A stretch of DNA of 7,079 nt from an uncultured Prevotella sp. (GTDB taxonomy: Bacteria > Bacteroidota > Bacteroidia > Bacteroidales > Bacteroidaceae). The stretch is taken from positions 1 through 7,079 of the forward strand of contig URCI01000080.1 in NCBI GenBank assembly GCA_900546345.1, in the 5' to 3' direction. The position numbers were made by a program, and so were the translations under genes. How positions within the stretch are numbered: the stretch's first letter is position 1; each line of letters begins with the position of its first letter. Positions 1 to 6,046 of the stretch are shown here, piece by piece. Under the pieces are notes generated by a model. It had not been told where the DNA came from. It did no database searches and saw nothing but the letters and a program-made list of their open reading frames with translations.

Positions 1-11
1 GTTGCGCAAGC

Positions 12-19
12 TATCTTTG
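12..19 (+). promoter_or_regulatory. Possible -7 element (TATCTTTG) of the transposase gene
   Basis: TATCTTTG fits the Bacteroidota -7 consensus TAnnTTTG and ends only four bases before the transposase ATG. If used, transcription would begin at or just inside the start codon and give a leaderless or nearly leaderless message. The matching TTTG -33 box would lie outside the window, so only half of the promoter can be judged. Confidence 0.35.
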
Positions 20-23
20 CATC

Positions 24-1628
24 ATGTTCATACACAAGAAGCGCCACAGATCAGGTGCCTATAGCATCGAGGTGCTAAGGAAGGACAGATGCTCTCGCAA
101 GAATGTAACTGTAAAGATTATCGGAACAAGTTCAAATGCGCAAGAATTGCTTGCCTTGGAACGCAAGGCTCGTGAATTTATAGACTCGCAGCTTGGTCAG
201 CCTATTCCGATGGACTATCATTATCCTTTCGAAGACGATCTTGAGAGCTTCCTCTCTGGTATTTCCAACACGCAGATTCAAGTGATTGGTCCCGAACTTA
301 TCTATGGACGGCTTTACGACAAGATAGGATATGGAGGGATAGACAATGAGATGTTCCGTCATTTGGTAATTTGTCGTCTATTCAATCCGGGCAGCAAACT
401 CCGCACGGTGGAGTATCTCCGCCAATATCTGAACAAAGACTACGACGTGGAAGCCATATACAAGTTCCTTGACAACCTTTGCTTCCGAAAAGACAAGGAC
501 TGCAAGAAGGACGCTTCCGACAAAGTTATCAAGCCTGTTGGTAATGATATAAAGCACGATGTGGAACGCATATCCTATGCCTACACAAAGAAAATATGTG
601 GCGGCGAAATAAGCGTAGTGTTCTATGATATGACTACTCTTTACTTCGAGGCTGCGCAGGAAGACGACCTCCGCAAGACCGGTTTCTCTAAGGACGGCAA
701 GCATTCGTGTCCTCAGATTTTCCTTGGCCTGCTTGTCACCACGGGCGGCAATCCAATAGGCTACGGAATTTACGAAGGGAATATACACGAGGGCAAGACG
801 CTTGTACCGATGATAAAGGACCTGGCCGGGCGACACGGATTCGACCATCCCGTAGTTATAGCCGATGCAGGTCTGCTTTCCAAGAAAAATATAGAAGACT
901 TGGAGGCTGAGAAATACGAGTACATACTTGGTGCGAGGGTTAAGAGTGAGACTGCAGAGGTAAAGGAAGCAATACTTGGAATGAATCTGGAAGATGGCGA
1001 TGTGAGATGCATAGACAAGGCAAATGGTGTCAGGCTCATTGTTTCCATGAGTGACAAACGGGCTGCAAAGGATGAGGCAATGAGAAAGAAAGGACTTCAG
1101 AGACTCGAAAAGCGCTTTCAAACCGGCAAGTTGACAAAAGCAAACGTAAACAACCGCGGCTACAACAAGTATCTGAAGATGGATGGTGATGTGAGTGTTA
1201 CGATTGACATGGACAAGTTCAACGCTGATGCCGCATGGGACGGAATCAAGGGATATGTCACGAACACGAAACTCTCGGATGCGGAAGTCATATCCAATTA
1301 CTCCAACCTATGGTTTATCGAGAGAGCCTTCCGTATGAATAAAGGAGACCTCCGTGCACGTCCAATTTATCATCGGTTGCACAATCGCATAGAAGCACAC
1401 ATCTGTATATGCTTTACGGCCTACACAATTATGTTGGAACTTGAACGAGAGCTGAAGGATGCCAACTCAGATATAACACTATACCAGGCAGGACGGCTGA
1501 CCAAAACTATGTACCAACTGAACTACAAAATGCCCAACAGCCATCGCACAAAATCTGTAATTTTACAAATGGACAGCAAACAAAAGGATTTATACGACAT
1601 TGTGTTGCAAAATGACGCTAAAAGATAA
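24..1628 (+). CDS. IS1634/IS4-like DDE transposase, intact
   Basis: This 534-residue protein is a transposase that would catalyse DNA cleavage and strand transfer of its own insertion sequence. The RNase H-like catalytic core is visible: the first Asp in VVFYDMTTLYFE (D202), the second in VIADAGLLSK (D281), and the Glu in LWFIERAFRMNK (E433). The last segment fits the IS4-group signature Y-(2)-x-(3)-E-(6)-K, with Y426, E433 and K440, and Leu in place of the usual Arg at 429. It is followed by the RPIYHRLHNRIEAHI segment typical of the IS1634 group. The N-terminal MFIHKKRHRSGAYSIEV matches how these proteins usually begin, so I use the ATG at 24, although the frame stays open to the left edge. 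No stop or frameshift interrupts it, so it may be active. No good Shine-Dalgarno sequence precedes the start. Family assignment is from recognition of the sequence, without a search. Confidence 0.93.
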   Translation: MFIHKKRHRSGAYSIEVLRKDRCSRKNVTVKIIGTSSNAQELLALERKAREFIDSQLGQPIPMDYHYPFEDDLESFLSGISNTQIQVIGPELIYGRLYDKIGYGGIDNEMFRHLVICRLFNPGSKLRTVEYLRQYLNKDYDVEAIYKFLDNLCFRKDKDCKKDASDKVIKPVGNDIKHDVERISYAYTKKICGGEISVVFYDMTTLYFEAAQEDDLRKTGFSKDGKHSCPQIFLGLLVTTGGNPIGYGIYEGNIHEGKTLVPMIKDLAGRHGFDHPVVIADAGLLSKKNIEDLEAEKYEYILGARVKSETAEVKEAILGMNLEDGDVRCIDKANGVRLIVSMSDKRAAKDEAMRKKGLQRLEKRFQTGKLTKANVNNRGYNKYLKMDGDVSVTIDMDKFNADAAWDGIKGYVTNTKLSDAEVISNYSNLWFIERAFRMNKGDLRARPIYHRLHNRIEAHICICFTAYTIMLELERELKDANSDITLYQAGRLTKTMYQLNYKMPNSHRTKSVILQMDSKQKDLYDIVLQNDAKR

Positions 1629-1718
1629 CGCGTCTTGAGAGAACTGTATCTAACTGACCATAAAATCGGTCTTGGGTGGCGCAAAATAGGAAAACAGGAA
1701 AAAGGAAGAGATTTGAAG

Positions 1719-1828
1719 AAACAACCGAGATGAGCGAGTAAAACAATTGAGATGACAGAGCGAAACAACCGAGATGAGCGAGTAAAACAACTGAGATGAG
1801 CGAGTAAAACAACTGAGATGACCATGAG
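1719..1828. repeat. Tandem array: five copies of a 22-bp repeat
   Basis: Five consecutive 22-bp units begin at 1719, 1741, 1763, 1785 and 1807. All share AAACAA, then two variable bases, then GAGATGA (positions 1-15 of the unit). The last seven bases vary: GCGAGTA in units 1, 3 and 4, CAGAGCG in unit 2 and CCATGAG in unit 5. Units 1 and 3 are identical. Bases 7-8 are CC, TT, CC, CT and CT in the five units. Because 22 is not a multiple of three, all frames of the opposite strand read a 22-residue periodic pattern (66 bp) of Leu/Ser/Phe-rich sequence such as RSSQLFYSLISVV. I regard that as by-product reading, not protein. The array lies between the insertion sequence and tRNA-Ser. Its function is unknown. 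Confidence 0.9.
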
Positions 1829-2060
1829 AAAACAGTGTCTTGATGTGTTTTTGATGGTAGCAATTCGTCATCTGCGCATCATTTTCCCATTATCGCAAAG
1901 GCATGATATACATATATCACTGTCTATCAGTCAATTAAGAAAAGTATGCTGAAAATCGAAAAATGAAGAGCCAAGGCAGGATTGCTCACGAAAATCGCCG
2001 CTACAAGAGCGGAAAATTGTCAGTTTTCCCAACAAGACATGAGCACACCGACCTCCAATG
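1829..2060. other. Non-coding spacer between tandem repeat and tRNA-Ser terminator
   Basis: I see no credible gene here. Two small symmetrical elements are present. One is a nearly perfect 16-bp palindrome, TGATATACATATATCA at 1904-1919, with only the two central bases mismatched. The other is a hairpin with GGAAAA at 2011-2016 pairing with TTTTCC at 2024-2029; an alternative stem, CCGC at 1998-2001 with GCGG at 2009-2012, overlaps it. Neither is followed by a T-run, so neither reads as a terminator. They could be chance in AT-rich DNA. Confidence 0.5.
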
Positions 2061-2090
2061 AAAAAGGGAACCAGCATTGCTGATTCCCTT
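2061..2090 (-). terminator. Rho-independent terminator of tRNA-Ser
   Basis: On the minus strand AAGGGAA (2090-2084) pairs with TTCCCTT (2070-2064). The helix can be extended inward by a T-G wobble and CAGC/GCTG pairs. A run of five T (2065-2061) follows. It begins 11 bases downstream of the tRNA 3' end, so it most simply terminates the tRNA transcript. Confidence 0.85.
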
Positions 2091-2101
2091 CGGTCTTTCC
2101 G

Positions 2102-2189
2102 CGGAAAGAGGGGGATTCGAACCCCCGAAACGCTTTAGACGTTTACACGCTTTCCAGGCGTGCCTCTTCAACCACTCGAGCATCTTTCC
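2102..2189 (-). tRNA. tRNA-Ser, anticodon GGA
   Basis: An 88-nt class II tRNA. The acceptor stem pairs GGAAAGA with TCTTTCC and the discriminator base is G. The D stem is CTC/GAG around a loop containing GTGGTT. The anticodon stem is CACGC/GCGTG with loop CTGGAAA, giving anticodon GGA at 2155-2153, which reads serine codons UCC and UCU. The long variable arm (AAACG/CGTTT) is the serine-type hallmark. The T arm is GGGGG-TTCGAAT-CCCCC. The bases after the discriminator are CGG, so the CCA end is not encoded and must be added after transcription, which is common in Bacteroidota. The gene looks intact and sits between its own promoter and terminator. Confidence 0.97.
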
Positions 2190-2225
2190 CTGTCGTGTTT
2201 GAATGCCATTTTTTAATAGCGACTG

Positions 2226-2256
2226 CAAAAGTATTACTTTTATCGCAAACCACAAA
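2226..2256 (-). promoter_or_regulatory. Promoter of tRNA-Ser (Bacteroidota type)
   Basis: On the minus strand a -33 box TTTG (2256-2253) is separated by exactly 19 bases from a -7 box TACTTTTG (2233-2226). This matches the Bacteroidota consensus TTTG-N19-21-TAnnTTTG. Transcription would begin near 2217-2220, giving a 5' leader of about 30 bases before the tRNA. It faces away from tatD, whose stop codon is about 60 bases upstream. Confidence 0.75.
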
Positions 2257-2315
2257 CAAAACGCAAGAGATTTTAAAGTTCTTTAAGACTGATATGCCTT
2301 CTTGAAGTGTTTGTC

Positions 2316-3146
2316 TCATGCCAACGGCGACAAAGGACGCACGCCGAACAGTGTCTCCACATGATGATTGGTCACCCGCGCCACCTCCTCGGCAGTGACG
2401 CCATAGGCCAAAGCCAACGTCTGCAACACCTCTGCCACAAAAGCGCTCTCGTTTCTCTTGCCACGATGTGGCACGGGGGCCATATAGGGACTGTCGGTTT
2501 CCAAGACGATGCGGTCAAGCGGCACTGCTGCCGGAAGGTCCTCACGGAGATGAGAGCTCTTGAAAGTCGACACGCCGCCTACGCCGAGACAGAAGCGATC
2601 AAAACGCAGATAGGCCTCGGCTTCCTGCTGATTGCCCGTAAAACAGTGGAAGACGCCCCCCGGAAGCTCATGCTCGTAGGGTTTCAGGATGTGAAGAAGC
2701 TCGTTTTGCGCCTTCCGGCAATGGATCATCAAGGGCAACTGATACTCGACTGACCACTCCACCTGACGCTCAAAAGCCTGCAACTGCTCTTTCTCAAACT
2801 CGCGGCTCCAATAGAAGTCCAGCCCACACTCGCCGACAGCTATGTAGCGCAAAGGATCGTCAGCGGCCGAGGTCTTGCGACGCGACTCCAATTCGGCCTG
2901 CATGATATCGAGCACACGCGACCAATCCTCACGCACCTCTTCGGGTTGTAGACCGATCATTGGGAAACAATACCCCGGGAAGCGACGGCAGACCTCCATC
3001 ACAGAGGCGATGGAAGACTCGTTGATACCGGGAATGAGAATGGCGCCCACTCCCGCAGCCTTGGCGCGCGCGATGGTCTCAGGAAGGTCGTCCTTGAACT
3101 CCTCTCCGTCGAGGTGGGCATGGGTGTCTATAAAAGGGATCATCAT
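2316..3146 (-). CDS. tatD: TatD-family metal-dependent hydrolase (DNase)
   Basis: A 276-residue amidohydrolase-fold protein, the usual length for the TatD family. These are cytoplasmic two-metal nucleases with 3'-5' exonuclease or DNase activity, linked to DNA repair and quality control. The metal ligands appear in the expected order: HxH in FIDTHAHLD (H9, H11), Glu in AVGECGLDFY (E106), His in PLMIHCRKA (H142), His in VFHCFTG (H167) and Asp in ETDSPYMAP (D218). Residues 64-70 read IGLQPEE where many relatives have GxHPH, a small deviation outside the metal ligands. The first ATG (3146) is followed at once by a second (3143), so the start could be one codon shorter. It is the last gene of the probable tonB-polyprenyl synthase-tatD operon, 11 bases after the preceding stop. 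The exact substrate cannot be assigned from sequence. It could be called YcfH/YabD-like instead of TatD proper. Confidence 0.93.
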   Translation of the reverse strand: MMIPFIDTHAHLDGEEFKDDLPETIARAKAAGVGAILIPGINESSIASVMEVCRRFPGYCFPMIGLQPEEVREDWSRVLDIMQAELESRRKTSAADDPLRYIAVGECGLDFYWSREFEKEQLQAFERQVEWSVEYQLPLMIHCRKAQNELLHILKPYEHELPGGVFHCFTGNQQEAEAYLRFDRFCLGVGGVSTFKSSHLREDLPAAVPLDRIVLETDSPYMAPVPHRGKRNESAFVAEVLQTLALAYGVTAEEVARVTNHHVETLFGVRPLSPLA

Positions 3147-3157
3147 CTTGTCACTGA

Positions 3158-4153
3158 TTAGAACTTCCGGTTCATCAACCGCTCGACATAGTGGCGCAGC
3201 TCCTGCTTGCGGCTTTCATCCACTTTCACCGCATCGAGATAGGCCTTGCTCTGCTCAAAGCAACTGGCAATCTTCTTCAAAGCGAGTTTGTCGATACCGA
3301 TCTCGTTGTAGAGTCTTGTCACAGCCTTCACCTTTTCATCCCTGTCAAAGTCCTTGGCGGCAATCCATCGGTCGAGTTCTGCCCGTTGCATGGCATTGGC
3401 ATGGTTATAAGCATTGATGAGCATAAAGGTCTTTTTGTTGGAGGTAATGTCGCCGCCGATAGCCTTTCCAAACACCTTCTCGTTGCCGTAGACATCGAGA
3501 TAGTCGTCTTGCAACTGGAAAGCCAGGCCCACGAGCTCGCCAAACTGATAAAGACGCTCTGCATCATCGTGGGGAGCCCCGGCGAGCAGTGCGCCCATCT
3601 TCAGGGCACAAGCCAGCAACACGCTGGTCTTCAGGCGGATCATCTCGAGATACTCCTCCTCGCTGACATCACACCGAGTCTCGAAGTCGATATCATATTG
3701 CTGGCCCTCACCTATCTCCAAAGCAGTGGTTGTGAAGAGCTCCAGCACCTGCGGCAGCTTGTCGGCCGCACATGCTGCCATGCGCTGATAGGCGAGCACA
3801 AGCATCGAATCGCCTGAGAGGATGGCCTGATTGGCATTCCAGCGCTTATGCACCGTCTCATGTCCGCGCCGCAAATCGGCATTGTCCATGAGGTCATCAT
3901 GGAGCAACGTATAGTTGTGATAAGTCTCGAGCCCCACCGCCTGCATGAGGATGCTCTCGGGATCATTCTTATACAGATTATAAGCCAAGAGCATCAGCAC
4001 AGGCCGCATGCGTTTGCCACCCATGGACAACACATACTTCACGGGTTCATAGAGGCTCGACGGTTGACGGTCATAAGGCAACCGCGCCAGGAAATCATTG
4101 ACCTCGCCCAGCAACTCGGAGGCTGTCTTTTGTGAAAAATCCTCGTTCATCAT
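3158..4153 (-). CDS. Polyprenyl diphosphate synthase (trans-isoprenyl transferase), probably short-chain
   Basis: A 331-residue all-alpha prenyltransferase that would condense isopentenyl diphosphate with allylic diphosphates in the cytoplasm. The conserved regions are present in order: GGKRMRP (45-51) for pyrophosphate binding; the first Asp-rich motif DDLMD (86-90) followed by LRRG; GEGQQYDID (148-156); LKTSVLL (174-180); the second Asp-rich motif QLQDDYLD (D216, D217, D220); and the GK-IGGDI-KKT segment (229-242). The first Asp motif has no two-residue insertion, and the residue five positions before it is Tyr (Y81). In this family a bulky aromatic there limits chain length, so I infer a C15-C20 product (farnesyl or geranylgeranyl diphosphate) rather than the long menaquinone side chain. 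The start has two adjacent ATGs (4153 and 4150). It lies 61 bases after tonB and 11 before tatD on the same strand. An ispA-type name is possible but not certain. Confidence 0.93.
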   Translation of the reverse strand: MMNEDFSQKTASELLGEVNDFLARLPYDRQPSSLYEPVKYVLSMGGKRMRPVLMLLAYNLYKNDPESILMQAVGLETYHNYTLLHDDLMDNADLRRGHETVHKRWNANQAILSGDSMLVLAYQRMAACAADKLPQVLELFTTTALEIGEGQQYDIDFETRCDVSEEEYLEMIRLKTSVLLACALKMGALLAGAPHDDAERLYQFGELVGLAFQLQDDYLDVYGNEKVFGKAIGGDITSNKKTFMLINAYNHANAMQRAELDRWIAAKDFDRDEKVKAVTRLYNEIGIDKLALKKIASCFEQSKAYLDAVKVDESRKQELRHYVERLMNRKF

Positions 4154-4214
4154 CTATTATTTGATCATTCTTAATTTCGTAAACTACTGTCTGCCCCTTC
4201 CACTCAAGCGTTTG

Positions 4215-4919
4215 TCAGATGACAAAGTTCACGGGTATGGCAAACATCGTCCGACAGGGCTTCCCGTTCATCAGTCCGGGCTTCCACCGTGGCATCATCT
4301 TGATGACGCGCAAAGCCTCGGCATCGAGCATGGGATTGACTGACTTCTGCACCTTGGGCGATGCAATCGACCCGTCGGTATTGACGATAAAGCTCACCAC
4401 CACTTTGCCCTCTATCTTTTGCTGACGGGCCAAGGGAGGATAATGCAGATTGCGTGTCAACCACTTCATGAACTCCACGATACCACCCGGAAACTCCGGC
4501 AACTGCTCCAGCGTCTTTTCTTCCAGCGAATCCCGGTTGGTGGTGATCTGAGGCAAGGCCTCCGTGACATTGGCGTTCTTGGCCACTCCCTGGCCGTCAC
4601 CGATGAGGAGTTTGCTGGTGATCGGTGCGATCTGATTAGCACTGTTGCTGGTGTGAGCTACTGTCCTGACAAGATCAGTGATCGACTTGGACGCAGGGGC
4701 AGGAGCCGCCGATATCATATCTTTCATATCCATGGCGGGTTTCAAGTCCATCTCTTCGGTCATATCGTCAGTGAGATCACTGTCGTCAGCGGCATTCTGC
4801 GGGCGCGTCGTATATTCTAAAGCAGTAAACAAAAGGGCAAGCGCAAAAACCAGCCCCATAAGAAAATACTCTTTACGGTGCTGTTCCAGATTGGCTTTGT
4901 CGCTCTTCTTCGTTTCCAT
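4215..4919 (-). CDS. tonB: Energy transducer TonB
   Basis: A 234-residue inner-membrane protein that would pass proton-motive-force energy to TonB-dependent outer-membrane receptors together with ExbB and ExbD, which are not in this window. The N-terminus is a short cytoplasmic basic stretch (HRKEYF) followed by one membrane helix at about 19-36 (FLMGLVFALALLFTALEY), giving N-in/C-out topology. A periplasmic linker (about 37-140) leads to the TonB C-terminal domain, seen from LPEFPGGIVEFMKWL (140-154) through YPPLARQQKIEGKVVVSF and TDGSI to the final RWKPG and IPVNFVI. The linker is unusual in being acidic near the membrane (DDSDLTDDMTEEMD, 45-58) and poor in the Pro-Glu/Pro-Lys repeats of classical TonB. 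It is the first gene of the probable operon with the polyprenyl synthase and tatD. Which receptor it serves cannot be told. Confidence 0.92.
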   Translation of the reverse strand: METKKSDKANLEQHRKEYFLMGLVFALALLFTALEYTTRPQNAADDSDLTDDMTEEMDLKPAMDMKDMISAAPAPASKSITDLVRTVAHTSNSANQIAPITSKLLIGDGQGVAKNANVTEALPQITTNRDSLEEKTLEQLPEFPGGIVEFMKWLTRNLHYPPLARQQKIEGKVVVSFIVNTDGSIASPKVQKSVNPMLDAEALRVIKMMPRWKPGLMNGKPCRTMFAIPVNFVI

Positions 4920-4969
4920 GATTTATAATAATATACTTTTCTTTCCGTTATCTGATAAGATTCGCACTG

Positions 4970-4977
4970 CAAATTTA
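4970..4977 (-). promoter_or_regulatory. -7 element of the tonB operon (TAAATTTG)
   Basis: On the minus strand TAAATTTG (4977-4970) fits TAnnTTTG. No clear TTTG lies 19-21 bases upstream, so the -33 box is weak. A start near 4961-4964 would give a leader of about 43 bases before the tonB ATG at 4919. Confidence 0.5.
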
Positions 4978-4999
4978 CAGCAAATATCGAAAAAAAGCG

Positions 5000-5007
5000 T
5001 AACTTTG
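5000..5007 (+). promoter_or_regulatory. -7 element of porQ-cmk (TAACTTTG)
   Basis: TAACTTTG fits the TAnnTTTG consensus and lies 21 bases before the porQ ATG, giving a leader of about 15 bases. The best -33 candidate is TTTA at 4974-4977 with a 22-base spacer, off-consensus in both sequence and spacing. That candidate sits inside the -7 box of the opposing tonB promoter. Confidence 0.6.
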
Positions 5008-5028
5008 CCAAAGAATTAGGGTAAATAA

Positions 5029-5976
5029 ATGAAAAAAGCCGCATTCTCCATCCTTCTCGCTCTTTGTTCCGCCACTTCTTGGGCTCAGTCGGAAAGCGAG
5101 ACCGCCTATAATTTTCTGCGTCTGCCCGTAGGGGCACATGCAGCAGCCATTGGTGGAGACAACGTGAGTCTGGTGGAGGATGACGAGAACCTGTTGTTCA
5201 ACAATCCGGCCTTGCTCGCCTCTTCTTCTCCCAAAACCATCGCACTGAACTACATGAACTACATGCAGGGGGTCAAGGCTGCCAGTGCCGCTTTTAACTG
5301 GGCAGGCGGAGACAGGACCACATGGGCAGTCGCCGCACAGTATGTCGACTACGGCAAGATGCGGCAAACTGACGAGAACAACGTGCAGTCGGGCGAGTTC
5401 TCTGCCCGTGACATTGCAGTAAGTGGGACGCTGGCTTATCTCTTGACCGACCAACTTGCCGGCGGCATCACCACCAGACTGATCACATCATACATCGGCG
5501 ACTATCATTCGATCGGCTTCGGCGTGGATCTGGGACTGAACTACTACAACGATGACCATCTGCTCTCGCTGTCGCTCACGGCCAAAAACCTTGGCGGGCA
5601 ACTCAAAGCCTATGACGAGAAGTACGAGAAGATGCCGTTTGACTTGCAAGCGGGTATCACCAAAGAGCTCACAAGCATACCGCTACGCCTTTCGCTGACA
5701 CTGGTGGATCTCAATCATCCCCACTACAAGCTGATGAACCACGTGGTTCTTGGCGGCGACTTCTTCCTTGGCGATAACCTTTGGCTCGGTATGGGATATA
5801 ACTTCCGACGGGCCGACGAGATGAAAGTCTCTGACGGAAGTAAGGACAGCAGCCATGGCGCAGGGTTGTCGCTCGGCGGCGGCCTTGACCTCAACCGGCT
5901 GAAAATAGGTGTGAGCTACGGCAAATACCACGTGTCCTGTTCCAGTCTGATCTGCAGCGCGGCTTTCTCTCTGTAA
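5029..5976 (+). CDS. porQ: Type IX secretion system protein PorQ
   Basis: A 315-residue predicted outer-membrane beta-barrel protein of the PorV/PorQ type. In the Bacteroidota type IX secretion system, PorQ is known to hold PorZ in the cell-surface attachment complex that works on cargo after export. A Sec signal peptide is visible: MKKAAFSILLALCSATSWA with likely cleavage after A19. The mature N-terminus has the family pattern YNFLRLPVGAHAAAIGGDNV followed by FNNPALL (57-63). The rest alternates polar and hydrophobic residues in many short strands (for example LSLSLTAKNLGG and LRLSLTLVDL), and the protein ends in Phe-Ser-Leu, as expected for a barrel closing strand. A weak AGGG at 5017-5020 precedes the ATG. 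It lies 70 bases before cmk on the same strand; porQ-cmk adjacency is known in Porphyromonas and other Bacteroidales, which supports the call. Its presence does not prove a complete secretion system. Confidence 0.9.
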   Translation: MKKAAFSILLALCSATSWAQSESETAYNFLRLPVGAHAAAIGGDNVSLVEDDENLLFNNPALLASSSPKTIALNYMNYMQGVKAASAAFNWAGGDRTTWAVAAQYVDYGKMRQTDENNVQSGEFSARDIAVSGTLAYLLTDQLAGGITTRLITSYIGDYHSIGFGVDLGLNYYNDDHLLSLSLTAKNLGGQLKAYDEKYEKMPFDLQAGITKELTSIPLRLSLTLVDLNHPHYKLMNHVVLGGDFFLGDNLWLGMGYNFRRADEMKVSDGSKDSSHGAGLSLGGGLDLNRLKIGVSYGKYHVSCSSLICSAAFSL

Positions 5977-6046
5977 CAGGGCACACGACACCTTATTATA
6001 TATATAGCTATTATTCCATACGCAACATCGCATAAAACATTATATC

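Larger units (their letters stand above)
1..1690 (+). mobile_element. Insertion sequence, IS1634-like; left end outside window, right end approximate
   Basis: The intact transposase implies an insertion sequence that extends past the left edge. The right end is not determined. The only inverted match I find between the flanks is six bases: TTGCGC at 2-7 and GCGCAA at 1679-1684. If these are parts of terminal inverted repeats, the element ends shortly after about 1684 and its left end lies just outside the window. A six-base match can arise by chance. Target-site duplications cannot be checked because the left junction is missing. Confidence 0.4.

Noticed and set aside
378..1121. Long minus-strand ORF (247 codons) opposite the transposase
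   Set aside because: It lies wholly within the transposase gene, has no recognisable domain, and the plus-strand reading is a clear transposase. It is a shadow frame.
1719..1828. CRISPR array
   Set aside because: Units are 22 bp and directly contiguous with no unique spacers, and no cas genes are nearby. It is a plain tandem repeat.
1523..1871. Three overlapping minus-strand ORFs encoding Leu/Ser/Phe-rich periodic peptides such as RSSQLFYSLISVV
   Set aside because: Their periodicity (22 residues, 66 bp) is exactly what a 22-bp DNA repeat gives in every frame. They arise from the tandem array and lack a start signal or recognisable domain.
2102..2125. tRNA-Ser 3' end as an attachment site with a second copy in the window
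   Set aside because: I looked for a repeat of the GGGGGATTCGAACCCCC region in 1-2100 and found none, and no integrase gene is present.
2001..2255. Minus-strand ORF of 84 codons ending near 2001
   Set aside because: Most of it (MLEWLKRHAWKACKRLKRFGGSNPPLS) is a translation of the tRNA-Ser gene itself, a well-known false gene call.
2274..2287. TTAAAGTTCTTTAA palindrome as a tatD terminator
   Set aside because: It is AT-rich, has almost no loop and is not followed by a T-run on the minus strand, so it is a poor intrinsic terminator.
2875..3417. Plus-strand ORF opposite tatD and the polyprenyl synthase
   Set aside because: It spans the junction of two well-supported minus-strand genes and shows no motif of its own.
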